Assembly (NCBI GenBank): GCA_002753565.1
Contig: PEAM01000012.1
Coordinates: 52,044-116,043, forward strand
Source: Magnetococcales bacterium
Lineage (GTDB): Bacteria > Pseudomonadota > Magnetococcia > Magnetococcales > JADFYX01
DNA length: 64,000 bases
Reading direction: 5' to 3'
A model generated the notes under the pieces. That model was not told the origin of the DNA and did not search any database. It saw only the letters and a program-made list of their open reading frames with translations. Position 1 is the first letter of the stretch. Each line of letters opens with the position of its first letter. The translations under genes and the position numbers were made by a program. Positions 1 through 8,176 of the stretch are shown in pieces.

Positions 1-20
1 AGAAGGGTACGCTGGTCCAT
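1..20 (-). CDS. yidC: YidC membrane insertase, first six codons only
   Basis: On the minus strand an ATG at 18-20 opens a frame reading MDQRTL that runs off the left edge. YidC proteins commonly begin with MD, Q, R and L residues followed by an inner-membrane helix. The position directly after rpmH-rnpA-yidD is the classic place for this Sec-associated membrane protein insertase. Only six codons are visible, so the call rests mainly on gene order. A purine-rich stretch just upstream (minus strand, TAGGAAA) can serve as ribosome binding site. Confidence 0.6.
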
Positions 21-28
21 AAAATTTC

Positions 29-268
29 CTAGGGTTTGATTTTTTCGGGAACGGGATCAACGCCACCGGGATGAAAAGGGTGACATTTGACCAAACGACA
101 CAGGGCGAGCCAGCTACCTTTGATGGCTCCAAACGTAGTAACAGCACCAGCAGCATATTCTGAGCAACTGGGATAAAAACGACAGCTTTTCGGTAACATC
201 GGTGAGATACAGTACCGATAACACTGGATTAAAGCTAGAATAACAGGTTTCACACAGGTTCTCGCCAC
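29..268 (-). CDS. yidD: YidD, membrane protein insertion efficiency factor
   Basis: A small protein of up to 79 residues containing the family signature CRFYPSCSEYA (about residues 29-39) and the later CHPFHPGG segment. YidD is a short amphipathic inner-membrane-associated protein thought to help YidC insert proteins, and it is nearly always encoded between rnpA and yidC, as here. The start is uncertain. The longest frame uses a GTG at 268 with no clear Shine-Dalgarno sequence, and an in-frame GTG at 253 is an alternative. The family identity is secure from the cysteine-rich core and the order rpmH-rnpA-yidD-yidC. Confidence 0.9.
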   Translation of the reverse strand: MARTCVKPVILALIQCYRYCISPMLPKSCRFYPSCSEYAAGAVTTFGAIKGSWLALCRLVKCHPFHPGGVDPVPEKIKP

Positions 269-340
269 AATGAGGAGCGTTGACTTGGGAGCCTAACCAA
301 AGACCGAACCAGAACAGAATCACCCCATAAGTCTGCTCGC

Positions 341-715
341 CTATTCCGACTTGGGGGATCCATAGGGCAAAAAAAGCTGGGTCAAGCTCTGGGTCAAAAC
401 AGTATTAGCGGTCCGACCAGCCCGAGGTCGAGAGATGACGACACACTCCAAAGAGGGGTCGAATCGGACCCTGTTCAGCCGAAAAAACTCTCGTATGACC
501 CGCTTAACCCGATTTCGAACAACGGCATTTCCTACTTTCCGACTGACTGTCATACCCAGACGCGGCTCATGAATAGCCGGCTCAAAACGAACAAACAGTA
601 AAAAATGGGGAGAGACCCCCTTTCTGCCAGGACCGGTTACCCGACGATAGTCAGCCGAAGCAAGCAGTCGGGCACATTTGGGAAACAGAGCGCCCTCTTT
701 ATTGTTACGCTTCAA
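341..715 (-). CDS. rnpA: Ribonuclease P protein component
   Basis: A basic protein of 124 residues that binds the catalytic RNase P RNA and helps mature the 5' ends of tRNAs. The family signature RNRVKRVIREFFR is visible near residues 67-79, preceded by the conserved GMTVSRKVGNAV strand. The frame opens with TTG at 713-715, since no in-frame ATG lies near the expected N-terminus. A G-rich run sits upstream, but a strong ribosome binding site is lacking. The gene lies 84 bases after rpmH and 72 before yidD on the same strand, so co-transcription with rpmH is expected. The few extra residues at both ends relative to E. coli RnpA are unremarkable. Confidence 0.95.
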   Translation of the reverse strand: MKRNNKEGALFPKCARLLASADYRRVTGPGRKGVSPHFLLFVRFEPAIHEPRLGMTVSRKVGNAVVRNRVKRVIREFFRLNRVRFDPSLECVVISRPRAGRTANTVLTQSLTQLFLPYGSPKSE

Positions 716-799
716 AGGTCGCAGCCCCCCGGCCCACTGTGGCTTGGAAAGGGCAGAACATAGCCGGCAGGGATCACCGCTCAGATCTTGATCATGTTA

Positions 800-934
800 T
801 CAGGGACAAACGCGCTTACGACCACGGGCACGACGGCGAGAGAGAATGTTACGCCCGGCTTTGGTGGCCATTCGGGACCGAAATCCATGGGTGCGTTTAC
901 GACGAATGGTGCTGGGTTGAAAGGTCCGTTTCAC
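800..934 (-). CDS. rpmH: 50S ribosomal protein L34
   Basis: A 44-codon gene read directly from the minus strand: GTG start at 932-934, stop TGA at 800-802. The product begins [18 protein letters not shown] and continues [10 protein letters not shown], the canonical L34 pattern, with a very Arg/Lys-rich C-terminus. L34 is a small basic protein of the large ribosomal subunit. It heads the conserved rpmH-rnpA-yidD-yidC unit. The neighbour upstream is def rather than dnaA, so this is not the textbook origin arrangement. A terminator-like hairpin lies 14-43 bases before the start codon. Confidence 0.97.
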   Translation of the reverse strand: MKRTFQPSTIRRKRTHGFRSRMATKAGRNILSRRRARGRKRVCP

Positions 935-947
935 AGTATTACCTCAC

Positions 948-977
948 AAAAAACCCTCCCCGACGACGGCCGGGAGG
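948..977 (-). terminator. Terminator-like hairpin in the rpmH leader (possible attenuator)
   Basis: On the minus strand a CCTCCC / GGGAGG stem with a GC-rich 11-base loop is followed by G and then six T residues. The hairpin ends only 14 bases before the rpmH GTG codon. Because def, the gene upstream on this strand, already has its own terminator-like hairpin at 1098-1120, this second one may act as an attenuator of ribosomal-protein expression. The structure is seen in the sequence, the role is inferred. Confidence 0.5.
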
Positions 978-1015
978 CTTGGTTATCCAAAAAGAATTTC
1001 TTAAAAAAGCAGTTG

Positions 1016-1044
1016 ATGTTGAACTAATTTCCTTCGTGCGTCAA
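1016..1044 (-). promoter_or_regulatory. Candidate sigma70-type promoter for rpmH-rnpA
   Basis: On the minus strand TTGACG (1039-1044) is followed after 17 bases by CAACAT (1016-1021). The -35 box is five of six to consensus, while the -10 box keeps only the A at position 2 and the final AT. It lies about 80 bases before rpmH and upstream of the leader hairpin. Support is positional and weak. Confidence 0.3.
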
Positions 1045-1097
1045 GAAATTTCCATCCTACCAACCCATAGATTTTTAGTCTGATAGAGATTCTCCCG

Positions 1098-1120
1098 AAA
1101 AAAAACCGCCTTTTGGCCGT
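1098..1120 (-). terminator. Likely rho-independent terminator after def
   Basis: Reading the minus strand, ACGGCC-AAAA-GGCGGT forms a short stem with one G-G mismatch, followed immediately by eight T residues. It begins eight bases after the def stop codon, the expected place for an intrinsic terminator. The stem is modest, but the T tract is strong. Confidence 0.6.
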
Positions 1121-1127
1121 CTGTACC

Positions 1128-1715
1128 TTAGGAAGGAGAAGGTTGCTGGTCGGTATTTTTGGCGGGGCTGTTGGGGTCAGGCTTGCGTTTTTTTGGGCTG
1201 CGAACCTTGCGCCGAAACAGATCGGCCTTGCGGCTGACGATTCGATCGGTAAAAAGCTTCCCTTCCAGGTGGTCCATCTCATGTTGGATCACCCGTGCCT
1301 CAAAATCGGTCATGGTGACAACCTGCTCTTCCCCGTGGCGGTCTTGAAACTGGACCGTTACATCCACCGCCCGCATGACATTCCCCGTGTAGTCCGGCAG
1401 AGAGAGACACCCCTCCCGAGCCACATCCATGCCCGACCACTTGATAATAACCGGATTGAACACCACCAATTGACCGTGGTTACCCTCTGGTGGTTTCCTG
1501 GCCAGACTGCAATCCATGATCAGCAGACGAATGGGATTACCGGTTTGTGGGGCGGCCACACCGACACAGGCGGGGCCGGCGTGCATGGTTTCGATGAGGT
1601 CATCGATATAGAGTTGAAGTTCAGGGTCGGAAAAATGATCGACCTCCTCCGAAACTTCCCGCAACCGTTCATTCGGATAGGTTAGAATGTCCAGTACAGC
1701 CATGGGGTTTGCCAC
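1128..1715 (-). CDS. def: Peptide deformylase
   Basis: Removes the N-terminal formyl group from nascent proteins, using a metal ion held by one Cys and two His. All three family motifs are visible: GVAAPQTG (about 52-59), EGCLSLP (101-107, ligand Cys103) and QHEMDHLEG (144-152, ligands His145 and His149 with catalytic Glu146). The C-terminus carries an extra basic and Pro/Ser-rich tail of about 25 residues. The longest frame uses GTG at 1715. An ATG at 1703 giving MAVLDILTYP matches the usual family start better, and neither has a clear Shine-Dalgarno sequence. In many bacteria def is paired with fmt, which is not adjacent here. Confidence 0.95.
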   Translation of the reverse strand: MANPMAVLDILTYPNERLREVSEEVDHFSDPELQLYIDDLIETMHAGPACVGVAAPQTGNPIRLLIMDCSLARKPPEGNHGQLVVFNPVIIKWSGMDVAREGCLSLPDYTGNVMRAVDVTVQFQDRHGEEQVVTMTDFEARVIQHEMDHLEGKLFTDRIVSRKADLFRRKVRSPKKRKPDPNSPAKNTDQQPSPS

Positions 1716-1748
1716 TTAAAAATAAAGAAAAAAAAGTTAAAAAAGGAC

Positions 1749-2306
1749 CTAAAGAGGGTCTGAACGAATGGGACGAACCGAGATCTCGACCTGTAATTCC
1801 TTGGCAATTCGGTCCAACCGCTCTTGAATGGCCTCAATATTGCTGTCAATATCACTGGAGTATTCGGTTTCGATGATGACAGAGTAGATCGGCTGGCCGG
1901 AAGATCCTATAACCTGGGTGTGCAGATCGGTAACGCTGCCTCCCGTCTCCTGGATTACTTCGGTCACCCGATAGACGATACCAGGTTGATCCGCTCCCAA
2001 AACGCTGATAATACATTCCCTTTCTGGGAGGGTTGCATTAGGATTCAGGGCAACCTTGGGATCAAGCTCCTTGATATGGTGATCCAGCGCCATGGGTTTG
2101 ACTACCGGTGTCAGCTTCTCGTAAAGACCGGCAGGGGATAAACCCTCTGGAATTTGAACCACCAACATCACCGTAAACTCCCCGCCCAGACGGGTCATGC
2201 TGGAGTCGGCGATGTTACAGCCCGTTTCAAACAGGACTCGGGTTACCTGGGCAACAATGCCGGGCCGATCCTGACCAAAGACAGTGAGTAGAGCGCAATG
2301 TTTCAT
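1749..2306 (-). CDS. GcvR-like protein with two ACT domains
   Basis: A 185-residue protein made of two ACT ligand-binding domains (roughly residues 3-80 and 95-178). Each opens with the typical pattern of a beta strand followed by DRPGIV or DQPGIV. This architecture matches the GcvR family, which in E. coli binds glycine and restrains the GcvA activator of the glycine cleavage system. No gcv gene is in view, so the regulated target here is unknown. It sits 33 bases upstream of def on the same strand and may be co-transcribed with it. It could equally be a general amino-acid sensor of the glycine cleavage repressor family. Confidence 0.75.
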   Translation of the reverse strand: MKHCALLTVFGQDRPGIVAQVTRVLFETGCNIADSSMTRLGGEFTVMLVVQIPEGLSPAGLYEKLTPVVKPMALDHHIKELDPKVALNPNATLPERECIISVLGADQPGIVYRVTEVIQETGGSVTDLHTQVIGSSGQPIYSVIIETEYSSDIDSNIEAIQERLDRIAKELQVEISVRPIRSDPL

Positions 2307-2371
2307 AAAAAGTAGAGTGCAAGGGAAATGATGGTTTCGTCAAGGTCAAAAATAGGGGTCTCATATCCTCA

Positions 2372-3424
2372 ATGAAAGCTTCACCCAATCGAGAACAGCA
2401 ACTTTTCCTGATAACAGGCGGTGTCATCCTGTTACTGATATTGGCTGTGGTTATTTTCAATATGGTCCGCTCTCCGGCACAAAACGCCAGTGAGGAGGTC
2501 AAAAAGCGGCCCATGGTCAAGCTGATGACGGAAAACTCATCTCGGATGGGCTCTTTTTCTGGTCGTTCCTCCGTTGGAACGGCCCCCATCTTCAGCAACC
2601 AAGCCAACGAAGGTGGTCTGAATACGGAGGATGTCGGCACACGGACTGTACTTAAACCCGGGGAGCAACTTCCGGTACCCAGCAACAATGGGCCAGGTCA
2701 CGTCTTGGGTGGACAGACCCCGGATGAGCGATTGGTCGGTGGCTGGAACCGCTCCCCAGCCGATTTGGAAGCGGCTCGATTGGAGAACAACCAGAAACTT
2801 GTTGCGGCAAAGAAAAAGGTTGAACCACCCCACGCCCCCTCGGCCAAGTTGACACCAAAAGGTGAGCAGGCCAACCAGAGTGCCGATTTCAGCAAAGCCA
2901 TTGCCAATGTGGTCTCCCAACAACAAAAAACCCGCCAAGCGGCCCAACAAGAGGCCGATGAGCGCCAAACCGCCCAGCAGGAGGCAAAAGCCCGTTTGGC
3001 AGCCCAACAGGAGGCCCAGGCCCGTCTGGCGGCCCAACAGGAGGCCCAGGCCCTTCTGCTCGCCCAACAAGAGGCTCAAAGGCAGCTGGATCTGGCCGCC
3101 AAACCCATGCCCGCTACCGCCATTCAACCCAAACCTACCCTTCGGCCCCCTACCCCCACGGTGACGGCATCGAGTGGCTATTCGGTACAGATTGCCTCCC
3201 TCTCCAGCCCAGAAAGGGCCCAGGCTCTGGAGAACAGATTGCGGGCTTTTCTGATTGACGGCAAACGAATGCCGGTCTATCAAGGTACCGCCAATGTCAA
3301 CGCCAGGACCTTCTATCGGGTTCGTCTTGGCCCGTTTCCAAGCCGTTCAAAAGCCGAACAGGCGGAACGGCTCATCCGAACCAAAATGGGCATGCAGGGT
3401 AAACTGATCCAACCGGCCAACTGA
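2372..3424 (+). CDS. SPOR-domain membrane protein with Ala/Gln-rich coiled coil
   Basis: A 350-residue single-pass inner-membrane protein. A short cytoplasmic head is followed by a transmembrane helix (about 13-32), a low-complexity periplasmic linker, a charged Ala/Gln helix (about 185-242) and a C-terminal SPOR domain (about 268-347, beginning YSVQIASLSS). SPOR domains bind denuded glycan strands of septal peptidoglycan, which suggests a role in cell division or envelope remodelling, as with FtsN or DamX. The coiled coil is built from near-identical decapeptides of the form ARLAAQQEAQ, encoded by 30-base DNA repeats around 2990-3080. It stands upstream of the ccm genes with 140 bases between, and no functional link is evident. 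Confidence 0.8.
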   Translation: MKASPNREQQLFLITGGVILLLILAVVIFNMVRSPAQNASEEVKKRPMVKLMTENSSRMGSFSGRSSVGTAPIFSNQANEGGLNTEDVGTRTVLKPGEQLPVPSNNGPGHVLGGQTPDERLVGGWNRSPADLEAARLENNQKLVAAKKKVEPPHAPSAKLTPKGEQANQSADFSKAIANVVSQQQKTRQAAQQEADERQTAQQEAKARLAAQQEAQARLAAQQEAQALLLAQQEAQRQLDLAAKPMPATAIQPKPTLRPPTPTVTASSGYSVQIASLSSPERAQALENRLRAFLIDGKRMPVYQGTANVNARTFYRVRLGPFPSRSKAEQAERLIRTKMGMQGKLIQPAN

Positions 3425-3564
3425 CCCAAACGGAACTCCTCCTGGAAAAATCTGCAGACAAAGTGCGGTGAGTATCTGGAATTTTTTATACAATGGTTTC
3501 AGGTTGAGCGGGACGCCCGGTTCCCGTTGCACAGACTCTTTTTTCCCTGTTCGAATGGAGCAGC

Positions 3565-4224
3565 ATGGCTAAGCTGGTAGTATCGGACCTGCATCACCGC
3601 TTTGGTCGACATCGTGTCTTGAGAGGGGTCGACCTGACCATGTCTTCGGGGCAGTGCGTGGTACTTTTTGGCGACAACGGCTCGGGAAAATCTACCCTTC
3701 TCACCCTGCTATCCACACGATTTTCCCTGCAAAAAGGGCACTATAAACTAGACGACCTGGACGCTGCCGATCAGGGCGATACCATTCGAAGCCGCCTGGT
3801 ATTCATCAGCCACAACAGCCACCTCTACGGTCACCTTACCTCTGTGGAAAATCTGCTTTTTTTTGCCGATCTTCGTGGTCTGGACTGCTCGGAAAAAAGG
3901 TTGAGAGCAGCGGTAGAGACAGTCGGGCTGGCTCCCTTTGCCGACCGACCAACCCGTTGGTTTTCCGCCGGGATGAAAAAACGGTTGACCCTGGCCCGTG
4001 TTTTGGTCGCCAAACCGGATCTTCTGCTTCTGGATGAACCCTATTCCGCTCTGGATGTCCAAGGTGTCAACTGGCTCAATACACTATTGGCCGATTTTAT
4101 TCAGGGTGGTGGCATGATCATTATGGCCAGTCACGACCCCCAACGGGTGGCCGCCCTCAACCATCAGCCCCACACCCTGCGCAAGGGACGCTTGACGGCA
4201 CAAAAGGAGCTTCTCGGGTGCTAA
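3565..4224 (+). CDS. ccmA: Cytochrome c maturation ABC transporter ATPase CcmA
   Basis: ATP-binding subunit of the CcmAB complex, which powers release of holo-CcmE from CcmC during System I cytochrome c maturation. The 219-residue protein shows Walker A GDNGSGKST (36-44), the ABC signature region FSAGMKKRLTLAR and Walker B LLLLDEP followed by the D-loop SALD. The signature reads SAGMKKR rather than the standard LSGGQ, which is normal for CcmA. A ribosome binding site (TGGAG) lies four bases before the ATG. Its last codons overlap the start of ccmB by seven bases, indicating translational coupling. Confidence 0.96.
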   Translation: MAKLVVSDLHHRFGRHRVLRGVDLTMSSGQCVVLFGDNGSGKSTLLTLLSTRFSLQKGHYKLDDLDAADQGDTIRSRLVFISHNSHLYGHLTSVENLLFFADLRGLDCSEKRLRAAVETVGLAPFADRPTRWFSAGMKKRLTLARVLVAKPDLLLLDEPYSALDVQGVNWLNTLLADFIQGGGMIIMASHDPQRVAALNHQPHTLRKGRLTAQKELLGC

Positions 4225-4883
4225 AAGCTGTCTATCGAATAGCCTGGAAAGATGTGGTTGGCGATTTGCGCCGACGGGCAACCCTCTCCTCCATGCTCTT
4301 TTTCTCCATCGCCGTCCTGGTTGTTTTCCAAGCCGCCTTCGAACCCGATCGGCAGGCCGCTACCAAGCTGTTACCCGGTCTGCTCTGGGCGACGGTCCTC
4401 TTCACCAGCCTGATGGGTTTGGGGCGGGTTTTTCAGGCCGAGGAGGAGAATGGTGCCTTTGAAGGGTTGATGTTGGCTTCGGTGCCTCGAGGGATTATTT
4501 TTCTCGGCAAATGGCTGGGAAATCTGTTATTAACCTTGCTGGTTCAGGCGATGATTTTGCCGTTGACACTGATTTTATTCAACGTTGACGCTTGGCACCT
4601 GATACCCCATATCTTCGGTGTATTGATATTGGGTATTCTGGGATTGACCGGCTTGGGTGTCTTACTGGCAGCCATGACCCAGGCGGCCCGCTCCCGAGAG
4701 ACCTTGCTGGCTCTGCTTCTCCTTCCTCTGGTTGCCCCCTTGCTGATTGCCGGTGTTCAGGCGACGGCCGGGGTCATGGTTCCAGATGGTCAGCCCGGTC
4801 CTTGGATTCGTCTTCTGCTTATTTTTGATACGGTTTATCTGGCTCTGGCTCCATGGGGGTTTGGCTGGCTGGTAGAGGAGTAA
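4218..4883 (+). CDS. ccmB: Haem exporter membrane subunit CcmB
   Basis: A 221-residue hydrophobic protein with about six membrane helices, the length expected for CcmB, the permease partner of CcmA. The frame opens with GTG at 4218, inside the end of ccmA, in the seven-base overlap. The conserved cytoplasmic segment EEENGAFEGL after the second helix is characteristic of this family. Together with CcmA, CcmC, CcmD and CcmE it works at the inner membrane to load haem on the CcmE chaperone. Confidence 0.93.
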   Translation: MLKAVYRIAWKDVVGDLRRRATLSSMLFFSIAVLVVFQAAFEPDRQAATKLLPGLLWATVLFTSLMGLGRVFQAEEENGAFEGLMLASVPRGIIFLGKWLGNLLLTLLVQAMILPLTLILFNVDAWHLIPHIFGVLILGILGLTGLGVLLAAMTQAARSRETLLALLLLPLVAPLLIAGVQATAGVMVPDGQPGPWIRLLLIFDTVYLALAPWGFGWLVEE

Positions 4884-4893
4884 CGAGGAAACA

Positions 4894-5589
4894 ATGAATT
4901 TTTTAGCACGTATTCAACGGCCTTTGGGTATCATCACCCTCCTTGCCCTGGGCGCAAGTACCTGGATGGTTTTTAATGCGCCACTGGATTTTCAGCAAGG
5001 CAATTCGGTGCGTATTCTCTATGCCCATGTACCCTCTGCCAAAATGGCCCTTTTTTGTTATATTCTGCTTACCCTCTCCAGCATTGTCTATCTCTGGAAA
5101 AAAAATGAGACGGCCGATATTCTTGCCGAGGCTGCAGCGCCGGTAGGGGCAGCCTTTACAGCTGTTACCCTGGCCTCAGGCGCCATCTGGGGAAAGCCCA
5201 TGTGGGGAACCTGGTGGGCCTGGGATGCCCGTTTAACCTCCATGTTGGTACTGCTGATTCTCTATATGGGTATCATGGCTCTACGCAACGCTCTGGACGA
5301 ACCCTTGAAAGCGGCTCGGGCTACGGCGGTCTTGGCTATTATTGGTGCGGTTGATCTACCTATTATCCACTATTCAGTGGTTTGGTGGCGCACCCTGCAT
5401 CAGCCGGCCTCCTTTGGTGGTTCATCGGGAAACCCTTCTATAACCGGCGATCTACTCCCCCCTCTGTTGGCCATGGCGATCTCTTTTATTCTTTTGGGGG
5501 GGTATCTGGTGGTACTCAAAGCACGAGAGGTTGAAGCCCATCGACAGTTGGAACAGCTGGATGTGGAAAGGATGGAAGAAGATGATTGA
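4894..5589 (+). CDS. ccmC: Haem delivery protein CcmC
   Basis: A six-helix inner-membrane protein of the haem-handling superfamily that transfers haem to CcmE on the periplasmic face. The tryptophan-rich WWD motif WGTWWAWDARLTS begins near residue 104. The two periplasmic His ligands are likely in YAHVPSA (His45) and in the TLHQP loop. The 231-residue length is normal. A ribosome binding site (GAGGAAAC) precedes the ATG. The 3' end overlaps the start of ccmD by eight bases. Confidence 0.96.
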   Translation: MNFLARIQRPLGIITLLALGASTWMVFNAPLDFQQGNSVRILYAHVPSAKMALFCYILLTLSSIVYLWKKNETADILAEAAAPVGAAFTAVTLASGAIWGKPMWGTWWAWDARLTSMLVLLILYMGIMALRNALDEPLKAARATAVLAIIGAVDLPIIHYSVVWWRTLHQPASFGGSSGNPSITGDLLPPLLAMAISFILLGGYLVVLKAREVEAHRQLEQLDVERMEEDD

Positions 5590-5713
5590 TTATACCCCTT
5601 TTGTGGTTGCCGTTTATGGTATCACCGTAGTGATCTACGGCCTTCTGACCCTCAAATGGCAACGGAGTCTGAAACGGGCGCAACAACAGCTGAGTGAGCA
5701 GGAAAATCCATGA
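5582..5713 (+). CDS. ccmD: Haem exporter accessory protein CcmD
   Basis: A 43-residue protein starting at the ATG inside the end of ccmC: one membrane helix (about residues 7-24) followed by a Lys/Arg- and Gln-rich cytoplasmic tail, the exact architecture of CcmD. CcmD bridges the CcmABC complex and CcmE. A longer frame opens upstream, but the short form fits the family size and the tightly overlapping operon, with 8 bases shared with ccmC and 4 with ccmE. Confidence 0.92.
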   Translation: MIDYTPFVVAVYGITVVIYGLLTLKWQRSLKRAQQQLSEQENP

Positions 5714-6165
5714 ACAAAAAAGGACAAAAACGGCTATTTCTCATCTTGACCGTGTTGGTGGTGGGGGGTGCCTTGATCTCCCTGGTCTTCTCCTCTTTTA
5801 CCGGAGCGCTGGTCTATTTTTACACCCCGACCGAAATTCTCCAACAGACCGACTCGTTGAGTGGTAAGAAGGTCCGCATTGGTGGCATGGTCCAGGAAGG
5901 GACGTTGGTCAAGGAGAGCGGTACGTTGAAAATCCGCTTTATGGTCACCGATGGTGAAAAGCTCTTTCCGGTTCAATACGACGGAATGTTACCCGATCTT
6001 TTTCGTGAGGGGCAGGGGGTGATTGTCGAGGGGACCTGGCAGCCGGACCAGGATTTTATCGCCTCCTCTATTTTGGCTAAACATTCCGAAGACTATATGC
6101 CGGTGGAGATGTCCGAAGAGGGTATCGCCAAGGCCAAAAAGTCCATCCTGAAATCAATGCAGTAA
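5710..6165 (+). CDS. ccmE: Haem chaperone CcmE
   Basis: A periplasmic haem chaperone anchored by one N-terminal helix (about 10-32) with an OB-fold domain behind it. The covalent haem-binding histidine is His125 in LAKHSEDYMP, with the conserved Tyr four residues on, matching the AKHxxxY motif. CcmE receives haem from CcmC and hands it to the CcmF ligase. Start and stop codons of ccmE and ccmD overlap as ATGA, so they are translationally coupled. Confidence 0.96.
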   Translation: MNKKGQKRLFLILTVLVVGGALISLVFSSFTGALVYFYTPTEILQQTDSLSGKKVRIGGMVQEGTLVKESGTLKIRFMVTDGEKLFPVQYDGMLPDLFREGQGVIVEGTWQPDQDFIASSILAKHSEDYMPVEMSEEGIAKAKKSILKSMQ

Positions 6166-6208
6166 TATCGATAAGAATTGGCTCTACCGAGTTGATTGAG
6201 GAGTTGTT

Positions 6209-8176
6209 GTGTGGATTGAGATTGCCCATTTTTCTGCCCTGTTGGCGCTTATATTAACCGGCATGCAGGTGTTTACCTCGCTGTATGGTGTCCACCAAAA
6301 CAGCCCGGCTTGGATTCGGGTTGGTCGTCAGTCGGCCATTATGGTTGCCCTTCTTCTGACGATCTCCTCGTTTGGACTGATCAACTCCTTTTTATTGCAC
6401 GACTTTTCTGTTCTTTATGTGGCCAAGCACGCCTCGTTGGATCTCCCCTATTTCTACCTGGCTACCGCCATGTGGGGGGGGCATGAAGGGTCCCTGTTGC
6501 TCTGGGCCTGGTTTCTCTCCGTCTATATTGCCGTGGCAGCTTGGCGACACTGGAAAACCCACGCCGGATCCATCCCTTATGTGTTGGCCATTTTGGGCTG
6601 TGTGCTGATCGGTTTTTTGCTGCTGGTGCTGTTTCTCTCCACCCCCTTTGAGCGGCTGATTCCCCCCCCCATGGATGGACGGGATCTCAACCCCCTTTTA
6701 CAAGATCCGGGCATGGTATTCCATCCACCGTTTCTCTATATGGGTTATGTGGGATTTGCCATTCCCTATGCGTTTGCCATGGCGGCCCTGATTACCGGTC
6801 AGGCTGGAGAAGAGTGGGTTCTTGCTACCCGCCGTTGGACCCTCTTTTCGTGGTCCATGTTGACCACCGGCATCGTTTTCGGCGCCTATTGGGCCTATTA
6901 CGAGCTGGGGTGGGGCGGTTATTGGGCTTGGGACCCGGTGGAGAACGCCTCGTTCATGCCATGGCTGACGGCTACCGCCTTTTTACATTCGGTGATGGTG
7001 CAAGAGCGCAGAAAGATGTTCAAGGCTTGGAATGTCTTTCTGATCACCGCCACCTTTGCCCTCTCCATTTTGGGTACGTTCCTGGTCCGTTCCGGGGTAC
7101 TCTCATCGGTTCATGCTTTTGCAGCCGATCCGGGTCGGGGTGTCTATATCCTGGCCTTCATGACGGTACTGCTGCTCTTCTCCTTTGGTCTGCTCACCCT
7201 GAAATCCGACCAGTTGGAGACCGATATTCGTCTGGAAAACCCTCTCTCTAAAGAGTCGGCTTTTTTATTCAACAATCTTTTTCTGCTGGTGGCTACCCTC
7301 ACCGTTCTTCTGGGTACCCTCTATCCGTTGGCGGTAGAGACCTGGTCGGACTCCAAGGTTTCGGTTGGTGCCCCTTATTATAATACGGTCTTTATCCCCA
7401 TCATGCTGGGTATTTTTCTCATGATGGGGATTGGTCCGGTCATCGCTTGGCGCAAGGCCACGTGGCTTCAGCTTAAACGAGATCTTACCCTTCCGACGAT
7501 CCTGGGCTTGGTGGCCGGGGTATTGGCTTGGCTGTTGGGTATCCATAACCTGTACGGTGCGGTGACGGCAAGTATGATCGCCTTTGTTCTCACCTCGCAT
7601 CTGCTGGATACCCGACGGGGGGTTGTGGCACGCATGAAAAGTCCGGGGGCTGCTTCGGCCATGCGGGCGTTGGCGCAACTTTTGGGCCGGAACAAGCGTC
7701 GTTATGGTGGATTTGTGGTCCATTTCGGCATTCTGGTCATGGCGGCTGGCTTTATTGGTTCCGGGCTTTTTCAAGAGGAGAAAAACCTCTTCATGACCCC
7801 TTCGGATACGGTCAAGGTCGGGAAGTGGACCATCACCCTGCAATCCATTGAAAAGGTCAGAAAATACAACTGGAATGCGCTCCAAGCGAATATGGTTGCT
7901 ACCCATGATCAAGGCTTTTCCGTTGAGCTGAAACCGCAAAAACGTGTATATGATAAAAGCTCTCAACCGACAACCGAGGCGGCTATTCACACCACATTGT
8001 GGGAGGATATCTATGTTGTCTTGGGGGATGAGGTGAAAAAAGATACCTGGTCGATTCGGGTCTATCGAAACCCTCTGGTGGTTTGGGTCTGGTCGGGGGC
8101 GGGTATCATGGCCTTGGGGGTTATCTTTTCCCTGATGCAGGGGCGGGTGTTAAAAAGAAAGTCCCAAGAGGCCTGA
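6209..8176 (+). CDS. ccmF: Cytochrome c haem ligase CcmF
   Basis: A 655-residue polytopic membrane protein that attaches haem to the CXXCH motifs of apocytochromes. The WWD signature WGGYWAWDPVENASFMPWL lies near residue 234, and a large periplasmic domain sits before the final helix. The frame opens with GTG at 6209. It follows ccmE by 43 bases. The cytochromes encoded further along this window (12.2-13.4 kb and 21.6-22.5 kb) are natural clients. Confidence 0.97.
   Translation: MWIEIAHFSALLALILTGMQVFTSLYGVHQNSPAWIRVGRQSAIMVALLLTISSFGLINSFLLHDFSVLYVAKHASLDLPYFYLATAMWGGHEGSLLLWAWFLSVYIAVAAWRHWKTHAGSIPYVLAILGCVLIGFLLLVLFLSTPFERLIPPPMDGRDLNPLLQDPGMVFHPPFLYMGYVGFAIPYAFAMAALITGQAGEEWVLATRRWTLFSWSMLTTGIVFGAYWAYYELGWGGYWAWDPVENASFMPWLTATAFLHSVMVQERRKMFKAWNVFLITATFALSILGTFLVRSGVLSSVHAFAADPGRGVYILAFMTVLLLFSFGLLTLKSDQLETDIRLENPLSKESAFLFNNLFLLVATLTVLLGTLYPLAVETWSDSKVSVGAPYYNTVFIPIMLGIFLMMGIGPVIAWRKATWLQLKRDLTLPTILGLVAGVLAWLLGIHNLYGAVTASMIAFVLTSHLLDTRRGVVARMKSPGAASAMRALAQLLGRNKRRYGGFVVHFGILVMAAGFIGSGLFQEEKNLFMTPSDTVKVGKWTITLQSIEKVRKYNWNALQANMVATHDQGFSVELKPQKRVYDKSSQPTTEAAIHTTLWEDIYVVLGDEVKKDTWSIRVYRNPLVVWVWSGAGIMALGVIFSLMQGRVLKRKSQEA

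Noticed and set aside
716..1127. Chromosome replication origin next to rpmH
   Set aside because: No dnaA gene and no cluster of DnaA boxes are visible; the region is explained by rpmH, a promoter and two hairpins.
2537..3283. A 248-codon minus-strand frame antisense to the SPOR gene
   Set aside because: It mirrors the repetitive Ala/Gln coding region, has no family resemblance and overlaps a gene with clear domains on the plus strand.
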